Source: Diadophis punctatus similis
Lineage: Eukaryota > Chordata > Lepidosauria > Squamata > Dipsadidae
NCBI GenBank assembly: GCA_023053685.1
Contig: JALIGW010000002.1
Coordinates: 166,291,034-166,355,033 of the forward strand
Length of the DNA: 64,000 nucleotides
Direction: 5' to 3'
Of the stretch, positions 11,561 through 22,365 are shown piece after piece (position 1 is the stretch's first letter; the number at the start of each line of letters is the position of its first letter). The notes under the pieces are model-generated. The model was not told the origin of the DNA and did no database searches. It worked only from the letters and a program-made list of their open reading frames with translations. The position numbers were made by a program, and so were the translations under genes.

Positions 11561-12020
11561 AAGACTCTAGAAAGAGTGCAGAGAAGATCAACGAAGATGA
11601 TTAGGGGACTGGAGGCTAAAACATATGAAGAATGGTTGCAGGAACTGGGTATGTCTAGTTTAATGAAAAGAAGGACCAGGGGAGACACGATAGCAGTGTT
11701 CCAATATCTCAGGGGTTGCCACAGAGAAGAGGGAGTCAAACTATTCTCCAAAGCACCTGAGGGTAGAACAAGAAGCAATGGGTGGAAACTAATCAAGGAG
11801 AGAAGTAACTTAGAACTAAGGAGAAATTTCCTGACAGTTAGAACAATTAATCAGTGGAACAGCTTGCCTCCAGAAGTTGTGAATGCTCCAACACTGGAAG
11901 TTTTTAAGAAGATGTTGGATAACCATTTGTCTGAAGTAGTGTAGGGTTTCCTGCCTAGGCAGGGGGTTGGACTAGAAGACCTCCAAGGTCCCTTCCAACT
12001 CTGTTGTTATTATTATTATT
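11561..12020 (+). mobile_element. CR1 LINE, 5'-truncated 3' end
   Basis: The frame at 11576-11944 (122 aa) is the C-terminus of the CR1 reverse-transcriptase protein, with the words MIRGLEAKTYEEWLQELGM, GRTRSNGWKL, RNFLTVRTINQWNSLPPEVV. It is followed by 'ccttccaactctgttgttattattatt', the family's 3' terminus running into a short ATT array. The 5' part including the catalytic RT motifs is missing, which is normal for target-primed integration. Near-identical segments occur at 18858, 37849 and 56330. Confidence 0.92.
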
Positions 12021-12182
12021 ATAAACCTTCACATGCAGCTCACAACAGCTTTATCTCATCAATTTCACCCTATCCCACTGTTTGGGGTGTGGGGGGGAAG
12101 GCAGTTCTTAAAAGAGTTTTTCAGAAGGTTAAAAAGGTGGGAGCCTGACAAACCTTGGGGGGAAGGATGTTCCATAGGGCAT

Positions 12183-12316
12183 GGGTCTCCAACCTTGGCA
12201 ACTTTAAGACTTGTGAACTTCAACTCCCAGAATTCCTCAGCCAGCAAATCTGGCTGAGGAATTCTGGGAGTTGAAGTCCATAAGTCTTAAAGTTGTCAAG
12301 GTTGGAGACCCCACGG
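12183..12316. mobile_element. Foldback MITE with 60-bp arms
   Basis: The left arm 12184-12243 ('ggtctccaaccttggcaact...') and right arm 12250-12311 are near-perfect reverse complements around the loop 'aaat'. The 10-mer catagggcat stands on both sides (12173-12182 and 12317-12326), showing a real insertion with a target duplication of about 8-10 bp, hAT-like in size. It interrupts the L2-like LINE. It would fold into a long hairpin if transcribed. Confidence 0.85.
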
Positions 12317-13185
12317 CATAGGGCATGTTTCCTAGGTGCCATAAGATGACAACATATAAAGGAAGGGGCTAAGAGTATGCCCACCCTGATAGGACGGGAA
12401 GATTTCTTAGGGAAAGGCAGTCCCACAAATAACAGGGTCTTGTGCCATACATGGCTTTAAAGATAATAATTAGCACTCGAAGGAAACTGGCAACCAATGC
12501 AGCTTGTACAACAGGAGGGTAATGTGCATGAACTATGGGCGCCCATCATTGCCACATTCTGGACCAGTTGTAACTTCCAGGTGTTTTTTTAAGGGCAGCC
12601 CCTTGTAGAGTGGGTTGCAGTAATCCAAACGGGAAATGATCAAGACATGAGTGACCATGAACGAAGTCTCCCGGTCCAGGAACCCAGCCAATTGGCACAC
12701 AAGACACTTCTGTATAAAGCCACAGCTAGCAACAAACAGGTGCTGTGAGTCTAAGAGGGCTCCCAAATTGCGCACCAGCTCAAACTGGAGAAATGCCATG
12801 TAGGGGGACTATCACCTGGGCCTGAAATCTAGAACCACTCTGTCTTGCCAGAGTTGAGTTGAAGCTGATTTCTCCCATCTAGACTCTCAACAGCCTCTAG
12901 AAACTGATCCAGCATTGCAACAGCATTCCTTGTCCAGTTAGGGTGGAGAGGTATATAGCTGGATACCCCATGCTGTCAGATGATCTCCTCTAATGGTTTC
13001 ATGTAGATGTTAAAGAGGAGAGGCAAAAGCTCAAACTCTGAGGCATCTCATATGCAGGGGCTTAAGGCTTGACCTTTCCCTCCCCACTAACACCAACTGG
13101 AACCAGCTACATAGGAAGGAAGAAAATCATTGTAATATAATGTCCCCCACTCCCAAATCCTGAAGCCAATTCAGAAAGATATATC

Positions 13186-13988
13186 GGTTTGATCTAATGT
13201 TAAGGCACCTGTTGTGGCCCGCCAGTGGCCAGCAGAGCTGGCAGCAGATTCGGACAGTGAGGAGGTTGGGGAGGAACATGGGTCAGTACTGGAGTCTGGG
13301 GAAGGCTCTGAGGAATGCTCTGCGTCGGAGGCAGAGATGGGGCCAGGGCAGTCTGACAGTTATCAGCTGCCTTTGGAGTCAGACATCAGTGAGGCAGACG
13401 AACAGCTGTAGCCTGTTCCCAGTGTGCACATGCGCAGAATTTCCAGACAAAGGGAACAGCTGAGGAACAAGGGTCAACTTGGGAGTAAGGCCACAGGTGG
13501 ACGATGAATGGCCCCTCCCATAGGGAATAAAAGAGGAGCGAAAGGGGAGGGAAGTTTGCAGGAGACAATTAGTTCATTTCTGCATTCTTGCCAAGTATTG
13601 CGGCATCTGAAAGGTATCGGCCTAGCCACTCTCCAAGCCTGATAAAGGTCGGTAATTGTGAACTATCTTGAAAGACTGTGGGAGAGGAAAGACTTTGCTG
13701 AAGAGAAATTCAATGTACATTAAATGAAAGAGATTTTATTGGGGCGAGGAGTCTGCTTCGTGGTTTGGGAAAAGCCTAGGTCAGAACAGCACCAAAGTAG
13801 CAGACTGTGGGTTCATGCCTTGCCTTAGCATGAAAGCCAGCTAGGTAACTTTGGGCTAGTTGCTCTCTCTCAGCTCACCTCACCGAATTGTTGCTGTGGG
13901 GAAAATAGGAGGAGGAAGGTGTATTGAATTCAATGCTTTGAATTGTTTGTAAAAATAATAAAGGCAGGATACAAATAAATAAATAAAT
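13186..13988 (+). mobile_element. tRNA-derived SINE, split by a solo LTR
   Basis: The head 'ggtttgatctaatgttaaggcacc' (13186-13209) is separated from its continuation ('aaagtagcagactgtgggttc...', from 13794) by the LTR at 13210-13788. The rest follows family order: 'agccagctaggtaactttgggc', 'ctcagctcacctcacc', 'ggaggaggaagg', 'aataataaaggcaggata', ending in AAAT. Both sides are L2-like LINE, so this SINE landed in the LINE first. Confidence 0.8.
13210..13788 (+). mobile_element. Solo LTR, 579 bp, 5-bp target duplication GCACC
   Basis: It starts TGTTGTGGCCC and ends GGTCAGAACA, flanked by gcacc on both sides (13205-13209 and 13789-13793). It has a TATA-like 'gaataaaagagg' near 13526 and polyadenylation-like 'attaaa' near 13719. 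An open acidic frame begins close to the 5' edge (from 13214 to 13411, using GTG where an ATG might be expected), with many D, S and E residues. Another minus-strand LTR (60942-62581) also begins TGTTGT and carries an acidic frame near its 5' edge. The superfamily is undetermined; no internal region or second LTR is present. Confidence 0.85.
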
Positions 13989-14209
13989 GGTCGATGGTGT
14001 TGAAAGTTGCCGAGAGATTCAGGAGAACCTGGAGGTTGCACCACCATCATTCTTAGCCTTCCAGAAGTCACCTGCAGGGGAGACCAATGCCACCTTTGTA
14101 CCGTATCCCAACCTGAATCTAGATTAAAGAGGGTCCCAATAATCTGCTTAATCAAAGGGAAGGTTGGACGCTGGACAAAAGCTGTCTAAAATGGCTACAG
14201 GTAAAAATA

Positions 14210-14633
14210 CAGTTAGTCCTCAACTTACAACAGTTCCTTTAGTGACCATTTAAAGTTATAACAGCATTGTAAAAAGTGACTTATGAGCGTTTTTCGCACG
14301 ATTGTTGCAGCGTCCCCATAATCATGTGATCAGAATTCAGATTTATTATTTATTTATTATTTATTTTGTTATTCTTGGCAACTGGTTCATATTTATGACG
14401 GTTGCAGTGTCCTGGGTTCATGTGAACACCTTTTGCAACCCTCTGACAAGCAAAGTCAATGGGGAAGCCAGATTCACTTAACAACTGTGCCACTAACTTA
14501 ACAACTGCAGTGATTCACTTAACAACTGAGGCAAGAAAGGTTGTAAAATGGGACAAAATTCACTTAACAAATGCCTCACTTAACAACAGGAATTTTGGGG
14601 CTCACGTTGTGGTCGTAAGTCGAAGACTACCTG
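14210..14633. mobile_element. TA-flanked MITE (TAGTCCTC family)
   Basis: Left end ta-cagttagtcctcaacttac and right end gtcgaagactacctg-ta are inverted repeats with TA on each side. The inside has the family words 'aagtgacttatgag', 'atcatgtgatcag', 'ggcaactggttcatatttat', 'gacaagcaaagtcaatgggg' and 'tcacttaacaac'. It interrupts the L2-like LINE. A short (TTTA)n lies inside at about 14342-14368. Confidence 0.8.
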
Positions 14634-15230
14634 TATGGCCTCAGGAGAAGGGGGTACATGACCTCCTCCTTCAAGGTAGAGAGTAGCACCTTTTTCTGCA
14701 AAGAGGCATTAAGTATTCTTGAACCCCAAGAATGCCAAATAAAACCCTATTCATGCCATTTCCTGGGAGACCTTGGCCAAACAGGAAAGGCACACGAATA
14801 CAGCTGTGGGGACACTGTCCACTTTGCCAGTACTAATTGTCTTAAACTCCTCCCAGATAACAGGATTGAGATGTGTCCCGGCCATGTCCGAGGCATTTCT
14901 TCCAACCAGAGTCCATCGCTGAGCGAAGTTATGTGACTTTATCTGACAGGTGCTGAGAATATTCCTCACAGCAAGCCTGCAAGGGCTCCCCCAGCTCCTC
15001 CTTACCCAGGAGGGACCTCTGGGAAGTTATCTACAGCTGCAGTAAGGGTGGTGAATGTAAGTATACTTCATTGCTCTTATTGCCAAAAGGTATGTCCTAA
15101 TATAGGCTCTCACCTGTGCTTCGTTGGCCTTGCTCTTTGTCTTCCTCCAGAAGTGCTCTAAGCATTTCTTGTTGACTGTAATGACAAAAGCTCTTGAGAG
15201 GGTACTGTAAGAGATTATTATTGGCACCTA

Positions 15231-15777
15231 CTTTGAGGGGGCTTACTGGTTGCTTAGCACCAGTATCCTATACTATCTTCCTTTCTCCAGCATCTTAATA
15301 TATACTCGTAGGAAGAGGCACATGTCTTCTATTAAGTCTTGCTCCAAAGAGCTCAGCATACATTCAAGAGGGATTTTGAGGGTGAATGCATATTTGGATA
15401 ACCCTGACTTGCTCTCCTTTATCCCCAAGGTTCCTTAGAAAACTCTAGGCTTAGCAGAAGCAGGCCCACAACCCCTCTTATGCCTAGCTAATGCCCACCC
15501 CTCCCCTCTCAGACCCTTTATCAGTCAGCTATTCTATCCTTTAGAAAGTCAACAGGAAAGGACAATGTAAGCTTTTTCCAGTGACTCGGTTGTTATCTGG
15601 CATTCTATCTGTGATCAGCTAGTGGTCATGATCAGCATACAGCAGACAGGATAGTAGCAAATGCATGATAGGCTGCAGATAAAATGAATTAATAAAGAAA
15701 GAGAGGCTGGCACATTACTTGCATGTCGTGTTGCCTTCCCTGATTCGTTGAACAGTGGGAGTCTGGGTATGCTCAGG
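15231..15777. other. No gene recognised
   Basis: Sequence between the L2-like LINE and a SINE. It may hold more of the old LINE, but I could not match it. Short frames have no domain. Confidence 0.4.
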
Positions 15778-16035
15778 AGCCGAGGTGGCGCAGTGGTTAA
15801 AAGCAGCACTGCAACCTACTTCAGCTGACTGTTAGTTCAGCAGTTCAGCTGTTCAAATCTCACCGGCTCAAGGTTGACTCAGCCTTCCATCCTTCTGAGG
15901 TCGGTAAAATGAGTACCCAGATTGTTGGGGGCAATATGCTGAACTCTGTAAACCGCTTAGAGAGGGCTGTAAAGCACTATGAAGCGGTATATAAGTCTAA
16001 GTGCTATTGCTATTGCTATTGCTATTGCTATTGCT
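15778..16035 (+). mobile_element. tRNA-derived SINE with GCTATT tail
   Basis: The order is 'agccgaggtggcgcagtgg' (A-box region), 'agctgttcaaatctcacc' (B-box region), 'aaggttgactcagccttcca', 'cccagattgttgggggcaat', 'aaaccgcttagagagggctg', 'gaagcggtatataagtctaa' and a (GCTATT)n tail. The 3' part is the kind shared by squamate SINEs and Bov-B LINEs (known for Sauria SINEs). Seven more GCTATT-type copies are in the window. Confidence 0.9.
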
Positions 16036-16061
16036 CCAGGAATATATTTTTTGCCTTGTCC

Positions 16062-16170
16062 ACTTCCTTCCTTCCTTCCTTCCTTCCTTCCTTCCTTCCT
16101 TCCTTCCTTCCTTCCTTCCTTCCTTCCTTCCTTCCTTCCCCTTCCTTCCCCTTCCTTCCTTCCTCCCTCC
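16062..16170. repeat. (TTCC)n microsatellite
   Basis: About 75 bp of pure CTTC tetramers followed by imperfect CCTT/CCCT units. The Phe/Leu/Pro/Ser-rich frames at 15909-16311 are products of this array. Confidence 0.95.
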
Positions 16171-16289
16171 CCATTTTGTGCCTTTCAATCAGTAGTCCAC
16201 CTTGCTTGGTTTGAATTAGAAGTATTAGGCATTTGGCCTTGCTTGCCTAGGAGACATTCTAGCTTGAAGGACTCGCTGGTCTGTTTGAA

Positions 16290-16620
16290 AGGCATATTAA
16301 TGAGCATGTAGCTAAATAGATGTCTAAAACGGCAGAACAACATCTAAAATGACAAACCTCCTCATTAAGCTCCTGCCCCTTGTAATAGAAATACATAAAG
16401 AGACACCGACGTCACATTGCAGCCACATGCAAAACCGTCTCCGTGCTGCATAAATCATGTATGGCCACATCATCTATTATCGAGTGACAAAGCTGTAATC
16501 GCTAATTATACCGAGGCGTATTTAGTTTCCTTATGGGGTCCAGCTTGCAGGTTTCAAGCTTTGGTGTTAGTTTAGTGCAAAGGAGACTGGGTAATAGAGT
16601 GACAATTTAATGTTTACAAT
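16290..16620. other. Candidate conserved noncoding element
   Basis: This is non-repetitive sequence with many homeodomain-like cores (cattaatgagc, gctaattata, cataaatcatg) and few open frames. It stands out from the repeats on its left. No conservation data were available, so this is only a suggestion from composition and motif content. Confidence 0.25.
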
Positions 16621-18857
16621 ATAACTCTTATTTACAACAACAGAATGTGAAGGGCAACTCACCTGGGTTTTCCATGCTGAGGCAGGTAGAGGCTTTCATG
16701 TTTTATCTCATGTCATGGTCTAGTCAAGAAGCATTGGAGAACTGCAAGAGTTAAAAAGAAAAGAAAAAAGAAAACCAATTGCCCTTCTATTTCCTTATCG
16801 TATCTTCTATTTGATTCTGAATTGAACAATTCAAATATAATAGAATAACTAATGCATATTGCATGCAGCTTTGGCTTTTATGAAAAAGGTATTATGATAA
16901 ATCCAGATCTCATGTTCTGTTGGTCTCTGACTGAGGAGATGAAATAATGAAACCCAAACAAAGGACAGCTAAAATCACATGTCTTCTAATAATTATGGTT
17001 ATAACTTGAGTATGTATAGTTGCTTGGGATGATTAATAATCAGCAGTGTCATTTGAACTGGTTACCAGCTGTGAACTGTTACTGCCTGTCATCTGATGAC
17101 TATAATTTTTTTTAAAAAGAATTCATCCATATTATAAGCCTACAGCTAACCTTAAAACCTAATCACTCCCTGCCTCCATCTAGCTAATGGAAGGCTTATA
17201 AATTAGGAGTGGGTCACTAGTGCAGCCATGATTATTGTCGAGCCTTTAAAAATAAATGTAATATGATTATTAATAGATATGATTTCTATACATAATGAGT
17301 TGTTCCAGCATCCAATTTAGCTGAGAGGTTCAATTGCAGAATTCCCTGCCAATTCCCAGCCCAAAAAAACATCAGGAAGATGTTAGGATGAGAACACCGG
17401 AGATCCTGTCATCCTGAACCACAAATCTTTCTTTACCTTTCTTAGGATAGGACTCCATTGGGGTGGAGTTAGGGGTTACTTACATTACTCAGCAGTACAC
17501 AATATATGTGTTATAAAGATAAATAGATTAAATTTGTGCTTAATATTCTGTTTATCACTTGTAAATCAAGAACATGAGCCTTATAAGGCTAAACACTTAC
17601 TACATCTGCTTAAAGTCAATATTCTGCTCTTTGAATCACAGTCAGGCAGGGAAGTACTTTGTAAGAAGAAACTGATCTTCAAGACACAAACTTAGATGCA
17701 GTAATTATTTATAAGCCTCTGTTAAAGATGCACTTTTAGCAATTGCTGACAAACAGCAAAGCCTCTGATGTCTGTTCTAAATCTTGATTTTGATGACACC
17801 CTTCTGTTTGTTGCATTTCCCCCCCTTTGGACTGGGTTCATATAGTGCAACTTCTAACCCTAGTGAGAGCAATCTCACAGTCAACCTCAAATGGTGAAGA
17901 GGTCATGTGTGAAATGGTCATCAGGGATCTTAATTCACAAGTGATGATGTTGTGCCCCCTTTATTCAGCTTCTGCACGATGGAAGCAATTCACAGGACCA
18001 GCTGAGCAGCATTGGTGATTGAGCTATTCAGTGAGGTGTTGGTATCTGCAAATCCTCCTCCTTTTTCAGCAATAGATTATCCAGTTATTATTACTAAAAC
18101 CAGGGCAAATGTAACTTGCAAATTATGTTCATATTTAAAGATTCTGACTAATTGTTGAGTTCTTTCTGTCTTGCATCTTGCCTTTCTTTGTGCTATGGTG
18201 ATTTGTGGCATGACATCACAAGACTTGGCTACAAACTTTCACCCATCAAATCAGAATTTGTACTTTGGCACAGGCTGTTCAATCATTTCATTCAGCTAAT
18301 TTGTCTGGTACATTTGGACATTTTGATGAATAAACACCCTTGAGGCCACTGTTTGACAAAGCTAAAAAAAATCAGAGAAGAACTTCATGCCAGGAACCAA
18401 GCTATTTAAATTAGCAAAACTAAACAGACGTGAACTTTGCTGGGGGAAAAAAAATGAATTAATCCATGTAGCTCACACACTATATTACTAACAGATGTAC
18501 TCCAGTGGACAGAAGATCCCACACTTTTTTAAAGGAAAAGAATACCTGTGAAAATTCACAATCTGGAAAATATATTGTAAAAACAGGAGCGTATGTTAAG
18601 AAATCTTTGATCACTCAAAATGTCATAAATATCATAGGCCTAGTTATCTGCATTTGTATTTTTTAAGAAAGAAAAAGGAAATAAATTTTAGAAAGAAACA
18701 GGACTCTTAAACATAGGTAGAAATACATATTTAACCTTTTTGTAAACAGAGGGATCTCTTATGGTCTTTGTTTCGAACAACCAAAACAATAACAATAATA
18801 ATATTAATAATTATTAATAATTATAATATTGTTATTGTGGTGGTTGTAATAAAGACA
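16621..18857. other. Unassigned AT-rich DNA, no gene recognised
   Basis: About 2.2 kb with no clear repeat family. The stretch 17190-17390 again has homeodomain-like TAAT-rich words. At 18788-18838 an AT-rich self-complementary stretch (caataacaat...attgttattg) precedes the CR1 copy. Confidence 0.45.
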
Positions 18858-19238
18858 TAGAGTATGTCTAGTTTAATGAAAAGAAGGACTAGGGGATGAC
18901 ATGATAGCAGTGTTCAGATATCTAAGGGCCTGCCACAAAGAAGAAGGAGTCAATCTATCATCCAAAGCACCTGAAGGCAGAACAAGAAGCAATGGGTGGA
19001 AACTAAACAAGGAGAGAAGCAACTTAGAACGAAGGAGAAATTTCCTGACAGTTAGAACAATTAATCAGTGGAACAGCTTGCCTCCAGAAGTTGTGAATGC
19101 GCCAACACTGGAAGTTTTTAAGAAGATGTTGGATAACCATTTATCTGAAGTAGTGTAGGGTTTCCTGCCTAAGCAGGAGGTTGGACTAGAAGACCTCCAA
19201 GGTCCCTTCCAACTCTGTTGTTGTTGTTGTTGTTGTTG

Positions 19239-19320
<82 letters not shown>
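18858..19320 (+). mobile_element. CR1 LINE 3' end with long TTG/TTA tail
   Basis: The frame 18901-19158 carries RSNGWKLNKERSNLERRRNFL and INQWNSLPPEVVNAPTLEVF of the CR1 protein C-terminus. The 3' terminus 'ccaaggtcccttccaactc' passes directly into (TTG)n and then (TTA)n for about 100 bp. The poly-Leu frame at 19218-19412 is the repeat. Confidence 0.9.
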
Positions 19321-19322
<2 letters not shown>

Positions 19323-19539
19323 GAGGGGGTTGCGGGGCTTGTGTGCTCTGAGGAAGATGAGAGTTATATCAGAGTTTCAACCATACTGGACAGGTCTCCT
19401 CAGAGGAGCTAGATGAAGACAGTCTCTCCCATAAATAATATGGTGAGATGTAATTTATAGAAATCCACATTAAATTACTTGTTTCCTTGGTCAACAAGGA
19501 CAGTGCTAGATGATGGAGTTCCTGGACATCTGGTGACAA

Positions 19540-21260
19540 ATGGGATTTGGGACTGTTGGATAAGCAATTGGGACCTGTAGCTGCAGTACTACTGGGAGAA
19601 AAGTTGTCTACCCATTGCAAATATACAATGAATGAAAACAAAGAAATAATGATCTGTTATTACAAATCAAGTCCATCAGGATATATGAAAAGAACGCACC
19701 AGTTCTGGAAAGAACAACATCCAGAATCAGAAATAACAGAAAAATCAAGAAATTGTCAGCCCTGAATGAAGATGCTTTTTGGTTGAAATTACTGACTGAT
19801 CTGAAACCACTCATTGCCATCATGTAATATCTAAAGAGAATCTTTCAAGGAGAGTCACAATCACCAGTACTGCTTGTCACTGATTTCTCTGTTGGCAATA
19901 CTTGACAGTCAGGCCATGGTTATGAAACATCAAAAGCATTTGTCAAGCTAACTCACTAACTGCTTTACATGGATGATCTGAAGTTATATTGAAAAATACC
20001 TGAAATAGAATCACTGCTCAACACTGTCCATATATACAAAGAAGAAATTGCAATGGAATTTGGAACTGGAGAAATGTGCCACCCTTACCCTCAACAGAGG
20101 GGAAAAAATTGTGAAAACTGAAGGAATCAAGATGCTCTATGGAAATAACATCAAGAATTGGATGAAGACAATTACTACAAATACCCGGGCATCCTTCCAG
20201 CTGACAAAAATAAGCACACTGAAGTCAAGAAGAAGATTAGAGGGGAATACATCATGAGAGTATAAAGAAGATTATTAACTCAAATTCAATTGAGGAAGTA
20301 CCATCAAGGCAATGAACACCTGGGCAATTCTAATCATTAGATAATAGCAATAGCACTTAGACTTATATACCGCTTCATAGTGCTTTACAGCCCTCTCTAA
20401 GCGGTTTACAGAGTTCAGCATATTGCCCCCAACAATCTGGGTCCTCATTTTACCGACCTCAGAAGGATGGAAGGCTGAGTCAACCTTGAGCCTGGTGAGA
20501 TTTGAACAGCTGAACTGCAGCTAGCAGTCAGCTGAAGTAAGTTGCTGGAATAGTGGACTGGATTCAAGCAGAACTGAAAGTCCTGGATAGGAAGATCAGA
20601 AAAATAATGGCAATGATTTCCTCCCCACAGCGATGTTACAGACTGTACATACCAAGGAAAATAGGTGGGTGTGGAATATTGGGGTGGGGGTGGGGAAAGG
20701 TTTTGGAAGAATATCTGGAGGACAGTGAAGAAGATGCACTGAAGCTAATATACCAGGAAGGCTTAACGAGTAGCAGAGAAACCAAATTGGCCTACAAGAA
20801 AAGCCAAATGAAGAAAAGAGATATGGCAAGGCAAAGCATTACATGGCTATTACATTAAAAAAGGTGAAGCAGATAACAAGACCTGACAATAGCTAAGAAC
20901 AGGAAAGTTGAAGAAAGAGACAGAGGGTCTAATTCTGGCTGCACAAGACCAAACCTTCAGAATAAATGCATACAAAGACCTACAAATAGAAATAGAATGA
21001 CTGTGGCAAAAGAAAGCAAAGATAGTACCAGTGGTAATATGTGCCTTGAATGTAATCCCTAAACAACTGGAACACCACTCAAACACAATCAGCATTGACA
21101 AAATCACCACCAGTGAATTGCAAAAGGCAGCTTTATTTGGAACAGCTTACAACCTGCAACAATATCTTTAGCCCAGGTTTTTTGGAAAGGACTTGATAGG
21201 TAGATTAAAAATGCCAAATCCAGTGCAAGCATCTGGCAGACTGTGCAGCAAACAATATTA
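19540..21260 (+). mobile_element. R4/Dong-like non-LTR retrotransposon, decayed
   Basis: Several frames together give a degenerate reverse transcriptase. Near 19645-19740 there is an upstream segment (EIMICYYKSSPSGYMKR). Near 19837-19870 there is RIFQGESQSPVLL, equivalent to the RT GIFQGD motif. At about 19960-19990 is LLYMDDLKLY, the catalytic YMDD box. From 20553, after a SINE insertion, comes AELKVLDRKIRKIM and LYIPRKIGGCGIL. The C-terminal part resumes at about 20915-21170 (GLILAAQDQ, then LWQKKAKIVPVV and LQKAALFGTA). The zinc-finger and REL-endonuclease catalytic section expected between those last blocks is missing, and stops and frameshifts occur. The clade is assigned from recalled family features of site-specific R2/R4-group elements. 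Confidence 0.75.
20342..20544 (-). mobile_element. tRNA-derived SINE inserted in the R4/Dong-like element
   Basis: It reads on the minus strand, beginning on the plus strand with 'aatagcaatagcacttagac' (the reversed GCTATT tail), then 'accgcttcatagtgctttac', 'attgcccccaacaatctggg' and 'gaaggctgagtcaaccttga'. The tRNA-like head is missing beyond about 20544. It splits the R4 frame between 'gcaattctaatcattag' and 'ctggaatagtggactgg'. Confidence 0.88.
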
Positions 21261-22030
21261 ATAGTAGGGATTCAGCACAACCCCAAAGACCTAATTTTCA
21301 CTTTTAAGGATAGGATAGTTTGGATGATAGCTGGTGCTAATTTGGCAGATGAGACGGTTACAGAGTTCCATTGAATACTTTAAACTGAAGGGTTTCTGTC
21401 TGAAAAGGGCCAGGAATCAATGCATCAAAGTAGCTATCCATTCTTAGACAGAGAAAATGCACCCTATTATGTGTTTTCCAGAGCTGGCACTGTCAAAGAC
21501 TTCTTGAAGAAACACTGGGCATCAGATAGGATCTCAACTGCTCCTTCCTGCTCCACCTTCTGGCACAGGGCTCCTTTAAACCCATGGAATAACTGACTCT
21601 TTCTCTCACCTCACCCTGGGCCACGTCCACTGTTGCTCAGTAACGGGTATGCGTGTCAGAAGTTTGAGAAGGAAAGCTTTCACTGTGTCAAACGTATCTT
21701 GTTTCCCAGCATGCTGGCAGAGGCAGGGTGTAGAGAGGAGCCCAACAAAAGGAGGGCAGGCAGGAAAGCCATTTTCAGTGAGGAAAACAACAACAACAAC
21801 AAAGATGAATTAAGTTGATGGTGACTTAGGGAAGCTGTAATAAATAAGTAGGGAATACATATTGAAGCCCTGGCTCTTTTGAATCAGCAGTCTCTGTGCT
21901 TAGAGGCGCCTCAGTTTTCAGAGGTTCCACCTACCAGATTTTCTTGACCAGGAGGATAAAGCATGGTTGCTAGCAACCACAGAAGGGTGGTGGGAAGAAA
22001 AGGATGACACAGGGCACAAAGCCCTTGATC
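21261..22030. other. No gene recognised
   Basis: Unassigned sequence, possibly including the R4 3' untranslated end. A (CAA)n stretch lies at 21786-21802. The 61-aa frame at 21633-21818 has no domain. Confidence 0.45.
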
Positions 22031-22331
22031 CAGGGGTGAAAAAATGCTCCAATTCGGGCGGGGCGGTCGGTTGTCGTAGAGCCGATAGAACCAATAGCGA
22101 TCACAGTGTGAGGCATCCCCCACCCACTTCCCCCACCCAACTGGACGCCGCCATTTGGGTTCTTTTACGTTCTGCGCATGCGCAAAGCATTCTGTGCATG
22201 CACAGAGGGTAAAAGAACCCAAATGGCGGCGTCCAGGCAGGTGGGGGACACCTCATGCTACGATCGCTATCGGTTCTATCAGCTCTACGATGACCGCTCG
22301 GCCCGCCCGAACCGGGAGCATTTCACCCCTG
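22031..22331. mobile_element. Foldback hAT-like element with perfect 8-bp target duplication
   Basis: The ends caggggtgaaa and tttcacccctg are inverted, and ccttgatc occurs on both sides (22023-22030 and 22332-22339). Most of the 301 bp is an imperfect palindrome: 'ggacgccgccatttgggttc' in the left half is answered by 'gaacccaaatggcggcgtcc' in the right, centred near 22190. It carries GCGCATGCGC at 22174-22183. Frames on the two strands (22155-22337 plus and 21911-22222 minus) encode similar peptides because of the palindrome. Confidence 0.92.
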
Positions 22332-22365
22332 CCTTGATCCAAGTGTTCCAGGCCCTCTTGCCTTA

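Larger units (their letters stand above)
12021..15230 (-). mobile_element. L2-like LINE, minus strand, broken by four later insertions
   Basis: On the minus strand, 12533-12799 encodes a diverged RT C-terminal segment with LVRNLGALLDSQ, FLDRETSFMVTHVLIISRL and DYCNPLYKGLPLK, typical of L2/CR1-group proteins. The region just 5' of it on the minus strand ('ttaacatctacatgaaacc') fits the RT core, and 14000-14200 and 14636-15230 appear to continue the same element upstream. Another copy of the upstream part lies at 59900-60480. Frameshifts and stops make it non-functional. It hosts a hairpin MITE (12183-12316), a SINE (13186-13988) with an LTR inside it, and a TA MITE (14210-14633). The L2 assignment is from recalled family features. 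Confidence 0.7.

Noticed and set aside
15778..15870. tRNA gene
   Set aside because: The A- and B-box-like sequence belongs to the head of a dispersed SINE, which occurs many times; no tRNA cloverleaf with acceptor stem is preserved.
18788..18838. AT-rich palindrome
   Set aside because: It is made of AAT/ATT simple-sequence units, which are self-complementary by composition.
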